NCBI GenBank assembly: GCA_005887855.1
Contig: VBQB01000073.1
Location: 1 to 6,302 of the forward strand
Reading direction: 5' to 3'
Source of the DNA: Verrucomicrobiota bacterium
Lineage (GTDB): Bacteria; Verrucomicrobiota; Verrucomicrobiae; Chthoniobacterales; UBA10450
Length of the DNA: 6,302 nucleotides
The position numbers were made by a program, and so were the translations under genes. Within the stretch, counting starts at the first letter, position 1. Every line of letters starts with the position of its first letter. Positions 6,266 to 6,302 of the stretch are shown piece by piece. The notes below the pieces were generated by a model. The model worked only from the letters and a program-made list of their open reading frames with translations, did no database searches and was not told where the DNA came from.

Positions 6266-6302
6266 TTCGCTGACGCGCCGCCGCTCTGCTTCTCCGAGAC
6301 GC
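6266..6302 (+). pseudogene. In-frame continuation of the Lnb-domain gene beyond the TAA
   Basis: Reading on in the same frame after the TAA gives FADAPPLCFSET up to the window edge. As I recall the family, the segment after the IAH...SF motif reads SF-x-F-x-D-...-L-x-FSIETR, so this looks like genuine coding sequence rather than intergenic DNA. A glutamine codon CAA at the stop position would need only one C-to-T change to become TAA. Compared with the recalled FSIET, one residue (Ile) seems to be missing, but my memory of the family is not precise enough to be sure. The rest of the gene lies outside the window. Confidence 0.4.

Noticed and set aside
1..6302. Defence system, mobile element, CRISPR array, tRNA or rRNA
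   Set aside because: I looked on both strands and saw no transposase or nuclease motifs, no regularly spaced repeats and no tRNA-like cloverleaf.

Overview
The window looks like chromosomal DNA from a Gram-negative, soil-type bacterium. A member of the Verrucomicrobiota (Spartobacteria/Chthoniobacterales type) is my best guess; a proteobacterium is the main alternative. The reasons are moderately high G+C, several envelope genes with typical Gram-negative export signals, weak or absent Shine-Dalgarno sequences before most genes, and protein families I associate with such genomes. This placement is inference: there is no rRNA or other marker gene.

Layout. All six credible genes read on the + strand. 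(1) Bases 1-1377 hold the 3' part of a Tyr/Gly-rich protein of the kind often labelled 'carbohydrate-binding family V/XII'; its start lies before the window. (2) A good -35/-10 pair (1388-1416) and a leader made almost only of A and C precede a small lipoprotein gene (1450-1911), which ends at a clear intrinsic terminator (1932-1962). (3) A GTG-started gene (1991-3031) encodes an exported protein that should form an outer-membrane beta-barrel of the 'MetA-pathway of phenol degradation / neuromedin U-like transporter' type. (4) A six-helix potassium channel with a TVGYGD filter (3136-3846) starts directly after the stop codon of a 14-codon reading frame. (5) A large lipoprotein alpha/beta hydrolase (3979-5637) has a complete candidate Ser-Asp-His triad. 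(6) The window ends in a membrane protein carrying the start of an Lnb N-terminal periplasmic domain (DUF4105 type). It is cut by a TAA at 6263, after which family-like sequence appears to continue in the same frame.

How the genes work together. Nearly every product is an envelope protein (two lipoproteins, one outer-membrane barrel, two inner-membrane proteins and one probably exported Gly/Tyr-rich protein). I see no defence system, mobile element, CRISPR array, tRNA or rRNA, and no convincing multi-gene pathway. The intergenic gaps (about 70-160 bp), the terminator at 1932 and the separate promoter at 1388 suggest several transcription units rather than one operon. The points most worth a second look are the apparent nonsense break in the last gene, the short frames abutting the channel and barrel starts, the competing inverted repeats at the end of the hydrolase gene, and the A/C-rich leader.
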